From: Arthrobacter sp. CAN_C5 | GTDB taxonomy: Bacteria > Actinomycetota > Actinomycetes > Actinomycetales > Micrococcaceae | Assembly: GCF_017875735.1 (NCBI RefSeq) | Contig: NZ_JAGGMZ010000001.1 | Coordinates: 3,162,001 to 3,226,000, forward strand | DNA length: 64,000 nt | Direction: 5' to 3' | Shown here: in pieces, positions 1 through 8,569 of the stretch | How the letters are laid out: the number at the start of each line of letters is the position of its first letter | Position numbering within the stretch: position 1 is the first letter of the stretch | Program-made: the position numbers and the translations under genes | Notes under the pieces: model-generated | What the model saw: only the letters and a program-made list of their open reading frames with translations | Told to the model about the DNA's origin: nothing | Database searches by the model: none

Positions 1-371
1 TCGGCGGCGCCGGACTTCACGGTGTCAACGAAGGGGTAGAGGTTCACCACCACGAGGTCGAACGGCTCCACCTCGAGTGCCCGGAGCTGTTCCACGTGGT
101 CACCCCGGCGCCGGTCGGCGAGGATCCCCGCGTGCACCATCGGGTGAAGGGTCTTCACCCGCCCGTCAAGGCACTCCTGGAACCCGGTCACTTCGGACAC
201 CTCGGTCACGGGGACACCCGCAGCGGCGATGCGCTTCGCGGTGGAACCCGTCGAGACGATGCTGACGCCGGCACGGTGCAACCCGAGGGCCAGCTCCTCC
301 AACCCCGTCTTGTCGTACACCGAGATGAGGGCCCGGCGGATGGGAACTTGGTCGAGATGGTTCAAAGTCAC
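1..371 (-). CDS. purH: PurH, N-terminal part (runs off window)
   Basis: Bifunctional AICAR formyltransferase/IMP cyclohydrolase, last two steps of de novo purine synthesis. Reading the minus strand from a GTG at 369-371 gives [21 protein letters not shown], then [20 protein letters not shown] and a GRVKTLHP(M)VHAGIL segment, all typical of the N-terminal MGS-like IMP cyclohydrolase domain. About 123 residues are visible; the rest lies before base 1. The start is a GTG chosen because family similarity begins at once. purN lies on the same strand but is separated by corA and an opposite-strand MFS gene, so this purH probably has its own promoter between 372 and 508. Confidence 0.9.
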   Translation of the reverse strand, partial: MTLNHLDQVPIRRALISVYDKTGLEELALGLHRAGVSIVSTGSTAKRIAAAGVPVTEVSEVTGFQECLDGRVKTLHPMVHAGILADRRRGDHVEQLRALEVEPFDLVVVNLYPFVDTVKSGAA

Positions 372-508
372 GCGGAAGCTCCAGAATTTTCGCTGCGGGT
401 GGGATCGCCTCCAAGTCTAGGTCACTTGGCCCGTCCAGCCCCAAGGATGACCGACCCCTGACGCCCCGGTTTCCGTCGACTGGGCGCTTGCGGCGGTACA
501 GTTTCCCC

Positions 509-1894
509 GTGAGCACCGAAACTGAACTACCCACCGGAGACCAGGTGGTGCAGGAACTACCGTGGCGCTGGAAGGTGCAGGGGAAGATCTTCCTCATCGG
601 CGGCCTCGGATTCATGTTCGACGCCTGGGACGTGACCCTCAACGGGTACCTGATCCCCCTGCTATCGGACCACTGGGACCTTTCGCCCGGCGAAGCGGCC
701 TGGGTGGCCACCTCCAACCTGATCGGCATGGCGATCGGCGCCTTCGCGTGGGGATCCATCGCCGACATCATCGGCCGGAAGCGCGCGTTCACGCTGACCC
801 TGCTGATCTTTTCAATCTTCACCGTGCTGGGTGCGTTCTCCCCCGACTTCATCTGGTTCTGCGTCTTCCGTTTCATGGCCGGGGTTGGGCTGGGTGGCTG
901 CATCCCGGTGGACTACGCCCTGGTGGGAGAGTTCACTCCCCGAAAACACCGGGGGCGCGTGCTCACCGCCATGGACGCCTGGTGGCCCATCGGAGCAGCC
1001 CTGTGCGGAGTGGTGTCGGCGCTGCTGATGACCGCTTTCGGCGACTGGCGCTACCTGATGCTCGTCATGGTGCTGCCCGCCCTGCTGGTCTTCTGGGTCC
1101 GCCGCTCGGTGCCCGAATCCCCGCTCTTCCTGGTCCAGAAGGGCCGCCAGGCGGAGGCGGAAGCAGTGATCAACGACCTGGTGGAGCGCACGGGCGCCGC
1201 GAAAACACCGTGGCGGCTGCCCACCCCCGAGGAAGCTCCCAAACTGTCCATCGGCTCTGTCTCCGGCCAGCTCACGGCCCTGTGGCGGTTCGACTGGCGG
1301 ATCACCCTTGCCGCGTGGGGCTTGTTCCTGAGCATCCTGCTGGTCTACTACGGGGCGCTAACCTGGATGCCACAGATCCTGGTGCAGGCCGGGTATGCCC
1401 AGTCCGTCGCCTTCCTCACCACCGCCGGCATGACAGCCGTCGGATTCTTCGGCGTCGTCGCGGCGGCCCTGCTGGTGGAACGGGTGGGACGCAAATGGAT
1501 CCTCGCCGTGTCCGGCCCGCTGTCCGCCGTCGTGCTGGTGATCTTCGCGCTCACCGTGGACCTCCCCGCCGTCGCCACCGCCTGGCTGCTGCTGTTCGGT
1601 TTCCTGATCCAGGTCGCCATCCCGGTGCTCTACACCTACGTGTCGGAGCTGTATCCCACCGAGCTGCGGGCCTCGGGCTTCGGCTGGGCGTCAACCGTTT
1701 CACGGGTGGGCGCGGGACTGGTGCCGTTGATCTTCGGGTCACTGCTGTGGCCGGTCCTGGGCCTGCCGCTCACCTTCGCCGCGACCGGACTGCTGGTCCT
1801 GGTGGCAGTGCTGTGGATGACGCGCTACGCACCCGAAACCCGTGGCATTCCCCTCAACGAGGTGCAGCCGGTTACAACCAGCGATTCCGCTTGA
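509..1894 (+). CDS. MFS transporter, sugar-porter/NiaP-like
   Basis: Twelve-helix major facilitator of about 461 residues in the cytoplasmic membrane. The loop after helix 2 carries GSIADIIGRKRAF (G-x3-D-x2-GRK), helix 4-5 has FRFMAGVGLGGCIPVDYALV and an EFTPRKHRGR loop, and the half-molecule boundary has PESPLFLVQKGR, the pattern of sugar porters and the related SV2/NiaP group. Substrate cannot be read from sequence. The GTG at 509 is preferred over an in-frame TTG at 488; TACAGT at 496-501 could be a -10 box, giving a nearly leaderless message. The 3' end overlaps corA, read from the other strand, by 23 bp. Confidence 0.85.
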   Translation: MSTETELPTGDQVVQELPWRWKVQGKIFLIGGLGFMFDAWDVTLNGYLIPLLSDHWDLSPGEAAWVATSNLIGMAIGAFAWGSIADIIGRKRAFTLTLLIFSIFTVLGAFSPDFIWFCVFRFMAGVGLGGCIPVDYALVGEFTPRKHRGRVLTAMDAWWPIGAALCGVVSALLMTAFGDWRYLMLVMVLPALLVFWVRRSVPESPLFLVQKGRQAEAEAVINDLVERTGAAKTPWRLPTPEEAPKLSIGSVSGQLTALWRFDWRITLAAWGLFLSILLVYYGALTWMPQILVQAGYAQSVAFLTTAGMTAVGFFGVVAAALLVERVGRKWILAVSGPLSAVVLVIFALTVDLPAVATAWLLLFGFLIQVAIPVLYTYVSELYPTELRASGFGWASTVSRVGAGLVPLIFGSLLWPVLGLPLTFAATGLLVLVAVLWMTRYAPETRGIPLNEVQPVTTSDSA

Positions 1895-2888
1895 ACGCCA
1901 GGAACAGGCCGATGCCGGTGGCGACCATCAGGACCAGCGCAAACGGATACCCGAAGGTCCAGTGCAGTTCTGGCATCTCATCGAAGTTCATGCCGTAGAT
2001 TGCTGCCACCAGGGTGGGAGCGAAGAGGATCGCCGCCCAGGAGGAGATCCGCTTGACCTCCTCGTTCTGTGCCAGCGACGTCTCGGTCAGCCGGGTCATT
2101 TCCTCGTTCTGGCGCTGCGCCACCAGCGTCGAGTGCACGGTGAGCGCGTTCTGCAGCAGGGTCCTGAAGGTGTTGACCTGCTCAATCAGCCGGATCACAT
2201 GGTCCAGGACGTCACCCAGGCGGCGGTTCACCTCCGGGTCCAGATGGTACTTCTCGGAGCCGCGCTGCAGGTTCTCCACCATGAACTGCAGCGGCTGGGT
2301 GGCACGCTGAAACTCGACCACCTCGCGGTGCAGATCGTAGATACGCCGTGAGACGCCCGCGTCGCCGCCGAAGAGCTCGTTTTCGATCTCGTCAATGTCG
2401 TTTTCGAGCCCGTTCACCACTGGTTCATACTCATCCACCACTTCGTCGAGGATGGCGTAGAGCACCGCCGCTGGCCCCATCGCGAGCAGTTCGGGACTCT
2501 CCTCCAGCCTGTTGCGCACCTTCCCCAGATCGGGTGATTCGGCGTGCCTGACCGTGACCACAAAGTCCTCACCGACAAACACGTGGAGCTCCCCAAACTC
2601 CACCTTCTCCTCGGCGTCGAGGTAGCGCGCCGGACGCAGCACCACAAAGAGGGTTGGCCCGTAGCGTTCCAGTTTGGACCGTTGATGACCCTTGAACGCG
2701 TCCTCAACGGCCAGGTGGTGAAGGGAAAATTCGTCAGCGACGGTGGTGAGCTCGTCGTCATCGGGCCGGTACAGGCCGATCCACGCCATGCCCCCGCTGG
2801 CGCGCATTATTTCGAAGGTGTCTGCAAGTGATTCTGGTTCGGAGTGGCGTGTCCCTGCCAGGTATACGGCCTTGTCGACGAGCGCCAT
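1872..2888 (-). CDS. corA: CorA-family magnesium/divalent cation channel
   Basis: 338-residue CorA homolog: long acidic, helical cytoplasmic N-terminal domain, then two C-terminal transmembrane helices. The signature YGMNF lies at about residue 298 between the helices, with the acidic MPELHW periplasmic loop after it and a basic KRNRWL end. Families with this layout form pentameric Mg2+ (or Co2+/Ni2+) channels. The gene begins one base after the purN stop, so it is probably cotranscribed with purN. It ends tail to tail with the MFS gene. Confidence 0.93.
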   Translation of the reverse strand: MALVDKAVYLAGTRHSEPESLADTFEIMRASGGMAWIGLYRPDDDELTTVADEFSLHHLAVEDAFKGHQRSKLERYGPTLFVVLRPARYLDAEEKVEFGELHVFVGEDFVVTVRHAESPDLGKVRNRLEESPELLAMGPAAVLYAILDEVVDEYEPVVNGLENDIDEIENELFGGDAGVSRRIYDLHREVVEFQRATQPLQFMVENLQRGSEKYHLDPEVNRRLGDVLDHVIRLIEQVNTFRTLLQNALTVHSTLVAQRQNEEMTRLTETSLAQNEEVKRISSWAAILFAPTLVAAIYGMNFDEMPELHWTFGYPFALVLMVATGIGLFLAFKRNRWL

Positions 2889-2889
2889 C

Positions 2890-3459
2890 TCAGCCCTGCT
2901 CCAGGGCCAGCTGCCGGAGGGTCCGGATCAGCAGTTCGCGTTCCTGGACCTTGATGCGTTCGTGGAGGGTGTCCTCGGTGTCGTCGTCGAGCACGTCGAC
3001 GGCGGCCTGCGCGAGGATAGGACCGGTGTCGACCCCGGCGTCGGCAATCATCACGGTGCAGCCGGTCACCTTCACGCCGTAGGCCAGCGCGTCCCGGACC
3101 CCGTGCGCGCCCGGGAAGCTGGGCAACAGGGCCGGGTGGGTGTTGAGGTAACGGTTGGGGAAGGCGTCGAGGAACCCCTGGTCGACAATCCTCATGAACC
3201 CCGAGGACACCACATAGTCGGGGGCGTAGGAGGCGACCTTGCGGGTGAGATCGGCATTCCAGTCCGACCGCTCGGGGTAGGACCTGAAGTCAACGACGAA
3301 CCCGTCGATCCCCGCCGCGGTGGCGCGCTCCACCCCGTAGGTGTCATGCCGGTCGGCCCCGACGGCGGCGATGGTGAGGTCCAGTGAGCCGGAACTGACG
3401 GCGTCGATGACCGCCTGAAGATTGGATCCAGTGCCGGAAACCAGGACTACGATGCGCAT
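2890..3459 (-). CDS. purN: Phosphoribosylglycinamide formyltransferase
   Basis: GAR transformylase, 189 residues, third step of purine synthesis using 10-formyltetrahydrofolate. The N-terminus has VLVSGTGSNLQA (phosphate-binding loop); the catalytic Asn-His-Asp triad is N106 and H108 in RYLNTHPALLPSF and D144 in GVDTGPI. Length is normal. It starts at ATG 3459, 39 bp from the divergent gene at 3499. In mycobacteria perM-purN-purH are adjacent; here purN and purH are parted by corA and an MFS gene. Confidence 0.95.
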   Translation of the reverse strand: MRIVVLVSGTGSNLQAVIDAVSSGSLDLTIAAVGADRHDTYGVERATAAGIDGFVVDFRSYPERSDWNADLTRKVASYAPDYVVSSGFMRIVDQGFLDAFPNRYLNTHPALLPSFPGAHGVRDALAYGVKVTGCTVMIADAGVDTGPILAQAAVDVLDDDTEDTLHERIKVQERELLIRTLRQLALEQG

Positions 3460-3498
3460 GGGTCAACCATAGGCTGCGCTCTACCCTAGGGTTAAACC

Positions 3499-3936
3499 AT
3501 GAACGAAAGCCCCCGCCCCGCCCCACCTGCTCCCGGCGCGCCCACCCCCGGGTCGTCAGCGGAAAAGGAGCTGGCCAGGACGCGGAACTACTTCAGGTGG
3601 TTCCTGCTGGCGCTGCTCGGCGCTGTCCTCGCCGGCACCCTTGCCCTGCCGTGGAAGGTCATCGGCCTCGTTCTGGGACTTGTGGCACTGGTACTGGGGA
3701 TCTTCGCCCTGGTCCGGGCGATACGGGACAAGCTTCCGGCGCTGCTCCGGATCACCACCGTGGTGGGCCTTGGAGCAACCGCGTTCCTGGTGCTGGGGAC
3801 CGGCGCCCAGGTGGCGTTGTGGCCGGTCACCGTTGAATATGAGGAGTGCATGAGCACCGCCCTCACCAATGCCGCCCAGGCCAAGTGCCAGAACGACCTG
3901 ATGAACCTCGGCGGGTTCCTCCCCGGCGGCTCCTGA
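3499..3936 (+). CDS. Small membrane protein, unknown function
   Basis: 145-residue protein not assigned to a family. A proline-rich cytoplasmic N-terminus (about 30 residues, PRPAPPAPGAPTP) is followed by a basic RTRNYFRW segment, two closely spaced hydrophobic helices (about 35-75) and a third (about 88-112), then a polar tail with two cysteines (EECM, AKCQND). Expressed divergently from purN; TACCCT a few bases upstream of the ATG could be the -10 of a short-leader transcript. A GAGAAG-TTT-CTTCTC hairpin (3965-3979) follows near the stop of the convergent perM. Confidence 0.7.
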   Translation: MNESPRPAPPAPGAPTPGSSAEKELARTRNYFRWFLLALLGAVLAGTLALPWKVIGLVLGLVALVLGIFALVRAIRDKLPALLRITTVVGLGATAFLVLGTGAQVALWPVTVEYEECMSTALTNAAQAKCQNDLMNLGGFLPGGS

Positions 3937-3978
3937 GCAGTCCCGGTCTGGGCAGTCCCGATCCGAGAAGTTTCTTCT

Positions 3979-5268
3979 CTAGGCGCGCTTCTCCCGCTCC
4001 AGCAGCGGTCCCGCGGCGTAGCCGACGACGACGCCGACTGCCACCTCTCCGGCGATGAATAGTCCCACCCAGAAAGGGTTGGGACCCAGATCCACCAGTC
4101 TGCCCAGGCCCAGCGACGCGTGGGAGAGCCAGGCGACGACCGCGGTCATGGCTCCGGCCGCAAGGCCGATCAGCACGGCCGCGCAGAGGGTTGAGACGCT
4201 CGCGGTGAACCAGCGGGCCTCCATCTTGATTTCCAGCCACTCGTCGAGGTGGTTCTCGCCTTCCCTGAAGAACCACCATCCTGCCAGCAGCCCCGCGAGG
4301 ACGGGGATGGCGAGGGCAGCCAGACCATACTCGAGGGTGCCGGGCGGCACCGCGCCCAGCACGGGTAGGGCTGGCAGCGGGCCAGCGCTCGTGGTCAGCG
4401 GGGTGATCGCGCTGCCCGAACCCAGGGCAAACCCGGCACCGGACGCCCAGGAGAGGGTCCACACCACCAGGTTGGGGACAAACCCGAGTTGCGCCAGGGT
4501 GAGGGCACTGCCGCCGATGATCCCCGCGTCGAGGCGCTGGTAGACGGCGGCCATCTCCGCCCAGCGAAAGCCGAACGTGACCGCGAGCAGCACTGCGGAC
4601 AGCCCCAGGGAAATGGTGACTGCCACGAATCCGGCGCGAAGACAGGACCAGGCGTAGGACCCGGCCCACCGCGAGTGCTGGCTGGTGCGTGCCAGCCAGG
4701 CGACGCCGTCGACGCCGATCAGCCGGCTCCACGTGCCTGCCTCCCGGTAGGCACCAATCACCAGGCCCAGACCCGCCGACAGCAGCGGGATGAGGGCACC
4801 GGCGACCAGTGGGGGTATCGCTTCGGGGGTGGAGCACAGGTAGGCGACCGTTGCGCCGATCACCGCATAGCTGCCGAGGGCGCCAGCCACGCCCTGCCAG
4901 AGCTGGTCGGAGTACGAGGCACGGGCTAGCCGTCGACCCGCCCGCCACGACAGCAGGAACGGAATGAGAATCAGGCCCATCGGCACAATCGACAGGATGC
5001 CGGTAGTCCCGACGCCGTCGGGCTCGGCCGCCGGGAAGGTCACCTCCAGGGGCACCCCGTGGATCAGGAGCCACATCTGCCCGCCCAGTTGTGCCATGGC
5101 GGCGGGAGTCCGTTCGCCGAACCCTCCCGCCAGCCACACGGCGGCCAGGGGTACCAGGATCAGCAGCCCGGAAATCACTGCCGACTGGGCCAGCTCAAAC
5201 ACACCCTGTAACCACAGGGGCATGGGCAGGGCACGCCGACCGGGCATACGGAGAGGAAGTTTCATCAC
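3979..5268 (-). CDS. DUF6350/PerM-type polytopic membrane protein
   Basis: 429-residue very hydrophobic protein with about nine to ten transmembrane segments, matching in size, topology and position the actinobacterial DUF6350 family (mycobacterial PerM, Rv0955, next to purN). PerM of Mycobacterium tuberculosis is implicated in cell division and persistence; a division role here is inference from synteny. Starts overlap at GTG 5268 and ATG 5265; no good Shine-Dalgarno separates them, and an internal ATG (MPGRRALPM) is also possible. The cytoplasmic C-terminus is short and basic (LLEREKRA). Confidence 0.75.
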   Translation of the reverse strand: MMKLPLRMPGRRALPMPLWLQGVFELAQSAVISGLLILVPLAAVWLAGGFGERTPAAMAQLGGQMWLLIHGVPLEVTFPAAEPDGVGTTGILSIVPMGLILIPFLLSWRAGRRLARASYSDQLWQGVAGALGSYAVIGATVAYLCSTPEAIPPLVAGALIPLLSAGLGLVIGAYREAGTWSRLIGVDGVAWLARTSQHSRWAGSYAWSCLRAGFVAVTISLGLSAVLLAVTFGFRWAEMAAVYQRLDAGIIGGSALTLAQLGFVPNLVVWTLSWASGAGFALGSGSAITPLTTSAGPLPALPVLGAVPPGTLEYGLAALAIPVLAGLLAGWWFFREGENHLDEWLEIKMEARWFTASVSTLCAAVLIGLAAGAMTAVVAWLSHASLGLGRLVDLGPNPFWVGLFIAGEVAVGVVVGYAAGPLLEREKRA

Positions 5269-5320
5269 CTCAATGGTGCCACCGGGAGCCGCATTGCACG
5301 TCCAGCGACTCGGGCCCGGA

Positions 5321-6073
5321 CTAGACCATCAGGTCCATCAGCCCTTTGACGAGCGCCGCCCCGGCACCGAGGAACGCGATCACAATCACAAAGAACCGGG
5401 CGTGATCGTCTTTGATGAAGCGGCCGAGCTTCTCGCCGGTGAAGATTCCGAGCACAATCACGACGCCGATCGCCGACCACATCCACCACTGCAGCGCGGG
5501 GGCATCGGTCGGGTCGAGGCTGAGCTTGACGATCAGGGTCATCAGCCCGATCACGACGAAGAACGGTTGCAGCGTCGCGGCGAACTCCCGCTGGGGCCAG
5601 CGGGACAGCAGCGCATAGGCGCTGACCGCCGGGCCACCCACCCCCGCCATCGAGTTGGTCAGGCCCGCGGTAAAACCGGCGACAACCTTCGGCGTATTGC
5701 CCTTCACCACCACCGAGGAGCGTTGCAGCACCAGTGACACCGACAGTGCGACCAGGACAACGGCGCCGACGGTCACTGAAAGCGGGGCAGACGGGAGCAT
5801 CACCGCGGCGACCGAGCCTGGCACCGACCCAAAGACGGAGGGGATCACCATCCACCTGAACATGCTCCAGTCGATGTCCTTCCAGACCCGTCCCACGATC
5901 AGGGCGGAGGACACCACCCCGCAGATATTGACGAGGATCACGCCCTCGTGCGGCCCGAGAATGATCACCAGGAACGGCGCGATCAGCAGGGCGAAGCCAA
6001 GGCCGGCGATCCGCTGCGCTACCGCGCCGAGCAGGATGGAGAACAGAACGATGAAGAAGATGCCGGTGGTCAC
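5321..6073 (-). CDS. TSUP (TauE/SafE) family permease
   Basis: 250-residue TSUP protein with about eight transmembrane helices. Diagnostic pieces are the repeated N-terminal half (GLGFALLIAPFLVIILGPHEGV) and the second repeat FTAGLTNSMAGVGGPAVSAYAL, the family's paired G-rich motifs. Members export sulfite, sulfonates or other small sulfur/organic anions; the substrate is not evident. It lies downstream of and divergent from the DUF1684 gene and has no pathway partner beside it. Confidence 0.88.
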   Translation of the reverse strand: MTTGIFFIVLFSILLGAVAQRIAGLGFALLIAPFLVIILGPHEGVILVNICGVVSSALIVGRVWKDIDWSMFRWMVIPSVFGSVPGSVAAVMLPSAPLSVTVGAVVLVALSVSLVLQRSSVVVKGNTPKVVAGFTAGLTNSMAGVGGPAVSAYALLSRWPQREFAATLQPFFVVIGLMTLIVKLSLDPTDAPALQWWMWSAIGVVIVLGIFTGEKLGRFIKDDHARFFVIVIAFLGAGAALVKGLMDLMV

Positions 6074-6151
6074 AGATCACACAGTACGCCTGGGCAACTG
6101 TATTTCCCGTTCCGTGACGGGCCGCCGGTGCCGGGCCGCTAGGCTGGGCTG

Positions 6152-6781
6152 ATGCCATCAGTCTCCACAGCACAGCACATTGCCGACTGGCGCAACCAGG
6201 TCTTCGAGCTCTACCGCCAGGTGCGCGAGGGCGCGGCGTCCGGATCGCCGTCGTCGGCCCATGACCTGTGGCGCGCGGGCCGGAACCGGCTGTTCGCCAC
6301 CCACCCGGCGTCACCCCTGGATGGGGCGGCGAAGGCCTCCTTCACCGGCCTCGCGGTGGCCCCCTACCAGCCGGACTACCGGTTCGAGGCAGTGATCGAC
6401 GACGACGGCGCCGGCGAGGAAATGGACGTCCCCACCGGCACGGACGGGACCGTGACGTTCCACCGGCTCGGCACCGTGGGCCTCGACGGCGTGGGCCGGC
6501 TTGCCCTGTGGCGGCTCGCCTCCTACGGCGGCGGGCTGTTCCTGCCGCTGCGCGACGGTTCGGGCGGCCAGGCCGACGGCACCTACGGCGGCGGGCGTTA
6601 CGTGCTCGACACGGTCAAGGGAGCGCACCTCGGGGTGGCCGGTGACAGGCTGGTTATCGACCTGAACTTTGCCTACAACCCGTCCTGCGCCTACGACGAG
6701 GCGTGGGCCTGCCCGCTACCGGGGCCGGACAACCGGGTGGACGCGGAACTCCGCGTCGGTGAGCTGTACTCCGCGTACTAA
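6152..6781 (+). CDS. DUF1684 domain protein
   Basis: 209-residue soluble protein of the DUF1684 family, common in Actinobacteria and without an established biochemical role. Family features seen are the N-terminal WRNQVFELYRQVRE helix, DLWRAGRNRLFATHPASPL, a beta-rich middle (GLAVAPYQPDYRFEAVI), GGRYVLDTVKGA, and the C-terminal NFAYNPSCAYDEAWACPLP block in which NPSCAY is strongly conserved. It is monocistronic, divergent from the TSUP gene. Confidence 0.85.
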   Translation: MPSVSTAQHIADWRNQVFELYRQVREGAASGSPSSAHDLWRAGRNRLFATHPASPLDGAAKASFTGLAVAPYQPDYRFEAVIDDDGAGEEMDVPTGTDGTVTFHRLGTVGLDGVGRLALWRLASYGGGLFLPLRDGSGGQADGTYGGGRYVLDTVKGAHLGVAGDRLVIDLNFAYNPSCAYDEAWACPLPGPDNRVDAELRVGELYSAY

Positions 6782-6910
6782 ATACTCCGCGTACTGAACT
6801 GCACCTGCTGATCCGGTGCACCTACGGGCCCCCGGCTACCCCGCCGCAGCGTGCGCGGGGGCAGGCTTATCATGGACTAAACGCTCCTGTTACCCCCTTT
6901 GGAGGAACCC

Positions 6911-8506
6911 ATTACGGATACTGCTGCCCAACACGATATCTATTTCGGGGCCCCCGAGCCGGTCGATGAGGCCGAAGTCCTCGAATCGGCGTCCCGCGCC
7001 GCGGTTGCGCGGTTCACCGAACGCAACGACATCACCACCGTCAAGCGCCGCTTCACCCTGATCAACCAGAGCGTGACGCCGCACCAGGCAATGGTCGAGG
7101 ATCTCCTGTTCATTCGGGCAGCCCTCGACAACGCCGGTATCGAGTACCTGCTGGTCCGCGGCAACGACGAGCGCCCGGTCATCGCGATCGACCTCAAGTA
7201 CCGCGAACGGCTGCGGGACGCCCTGGTTTCCGCCTGCCGCGACGAACCGTTCTACTCCCGCACCGTCGACACCAAGCGCCGCACCACCCTGTTAGTCACC
7301 GACGGCTCCCTTTCGCACAGCGCGAAGGCACGCATCTTCCGCCTGTTCCGGCCACGCATCGAACCTCTTGGTGGGCTGTCCTTCGGCCCGTCCGCCGGTG
7401 TGCAGATTGAACTGTGGTCGCTCGACGGCGACTCCATCGAGCTGCCGGTGGAGAACTCACTCACCCGCCGCACCCTGCCCTCCTCGGAGGTGGTCCGCGG
7501 CTCCGTCGAACGGCACGGCCTGATGTGGCCCACCATCGACAACATGTTCGCCGACCACGCCACCGACATCGACTTCGATATAGACCTGGTCTTCTCCTGG
7601 GTGGACGGCAGCTCACCAGAGTTCCAGGCAGCCCGGGCAGCCCGGATGAAAGACGCCGTGATTGGCGAGGGTGACGACCACGAGGCCAGGTTCCGCCAGA
7701 TCAATGAACTGAAATACGCCCTGCGGTCGGTGTACATGTTTGCGCCGTGGGTGCGCCGGATCTTCATCGCTACCGACTCGGAGTGCCCCGAGTGGCTCGC
7801 CGACCACCCCTCGGTGACCCTGGTCCGCTCGGAAGAGCACTTTAAGGACACCTCGGTCCTCCCGACTCACAACTCGCAGGCAGTCGAGAGCCAGCTGCAG
7901 CACATTCCCGGCCTGTCGGAGCACTTCCTCTACTCCAACGACGACATGTTCTTCGGCCGCCCGGTCTCCCCCGAAATGTTCTTCTCCCCCGGCGGGATCA
8001 CCAAGTTCATCCAGGCCGACACCCGGATTGGGCTGGGCGACAACGACGCCGAGCGCAGTGGCTTCGAGAATGCCGCCCGGGTCAACCGACGGTTGCTGCA
8101 CGAACGCTTCGGCAGGATCACCACCCGTCATCTGGAGCACACGGCAGCGCCGCTGCGCCGAAGTGTCCTGCTGGAGATGGAGGAGGAGTTCGCCGCCGAA
8201 TTCGCGGCGACTGCCGCCTCACGGTTCCGGGCGAAGGACAACATCTCGGTGACCAACTCTCTCTACCACTACTACGCGCTGCTCACCGGGCGGGCTGTCA
8301 CCCAGGAATCCGCCAAGGTGCAGTACATCGACACCACCATGCGGTCCGGGCTACGGAGCCTGAACAAGCTGCTCGACAAACGGCACACCGATTTCTTCTG
8401 CCTCAATGACGGGAGCTTCCCCGAGGTGCCAGCCGAGGAGCGGGCACGCCTGGTGACCGACTTCCTGGAGAAGTACTTCCCCATCAAGGCACCCTGGGAG
8501 AAGTAG
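6911..8506 (+). CDS. Stealth-family hexose-1-phosphate transferase
   Basis: About 531 residues. Stealth proteins transfer sugar-1-phosphate to build phosphate-linked capsule or wall glycans. Conserved regions are visible in order: DLVFSWVDGSSPEF (CR1, about residue 222), FRQINELKYALRSVYMFAPW with IFIATDSECPEWL (CR2), NSQAVESQLQHIPGL plus FLYSNDDMFFGRPV (CR2/CR3) and a C-terminal CR4 with KDNISVTNSLYHYYAL. An N-terminal extension precedes CR1, as in mycobacterial homologs. Start choice is odd: GGAGG at 6901-6905 is correctly spaced for ATT at 6911 (reading I-T-D-T-A-A-Q), whereas the only in-frame conventional candidate, TTG 6899, overlaps the ribosome-binding site. An ATG-to-ATT change is likely. 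Confidence 0.85.
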   Translation: MTDTAAQHDIYFGAPEPVDEAEVLESASRAAVARFTERNDITTVKRRFTLINQSVTPHQAMVEDLLFIRAALDNAGIEYLLVRGNDERPVIAIDLKYRERLRDALVSACRDEPFYSRTVDTKRRTTLLVTDGSLSHSAKARIFRLFRPRIEPLGGLSFGPSAGVQIELWSLDGDSIELPVENSLTRRTLPSSEVVRGSVERHGLMWPTIDNMFADHATDIDFDIDLVFSWVDGSSPEFQAARAARMKDAVIGEGDDHEARFRQINELKYALRSVYMFAPWVRRIFIATDSECPEWLADHPSVTLVRSEEHFKDTSVLPTHNSQAVESQLQHIPGLSEHFLYSNDDMFFGRPVSPEMFFSPGGITKFIQADTRIGLGDNDAERSGFENAARVNRRLLHERFGRITTRHLEHTAAPLRRSVLLEMEEEFAAEFAATAASRFRAKDNISVTNSLYHYYALLTGRAVTQESAKVQYIDTTMRSGLRSLNKLLDKRHTDFFCLNDGSFPEVPAEERARLVTDFLEKYFPIKAPWEK

Positions 8507-8507
8507 G

Positions 8508-8569
8508 GCACGCCGGTCCCTGCCAATGGGCCTGCCCCAGCCGCGGACCTGGCCCGCGGACTGGCGTGC
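8508..8569. terminator. Convergent hairpin terminator
   Basis: A 12-bp inverted repeat (8508-8519 with 8558-8569, one G-T pair) encloses a second GC-rich stem (CCGCGG twice). It sits exactly between the stop of the Stealth gene and the stop of the convergent metallophosphoesterase, so it may serve both strands. There is no T-run, as is usual in high-GC actinobacteria. Confidence 0.5.

Noticed and set aside
562-1998. 478-codon plus-strand open frame inside the MFS gene
   Set aside because: Arg/Pro/Gly/His-rich shadow of the real frame caused by high GC at third positions; no family features.
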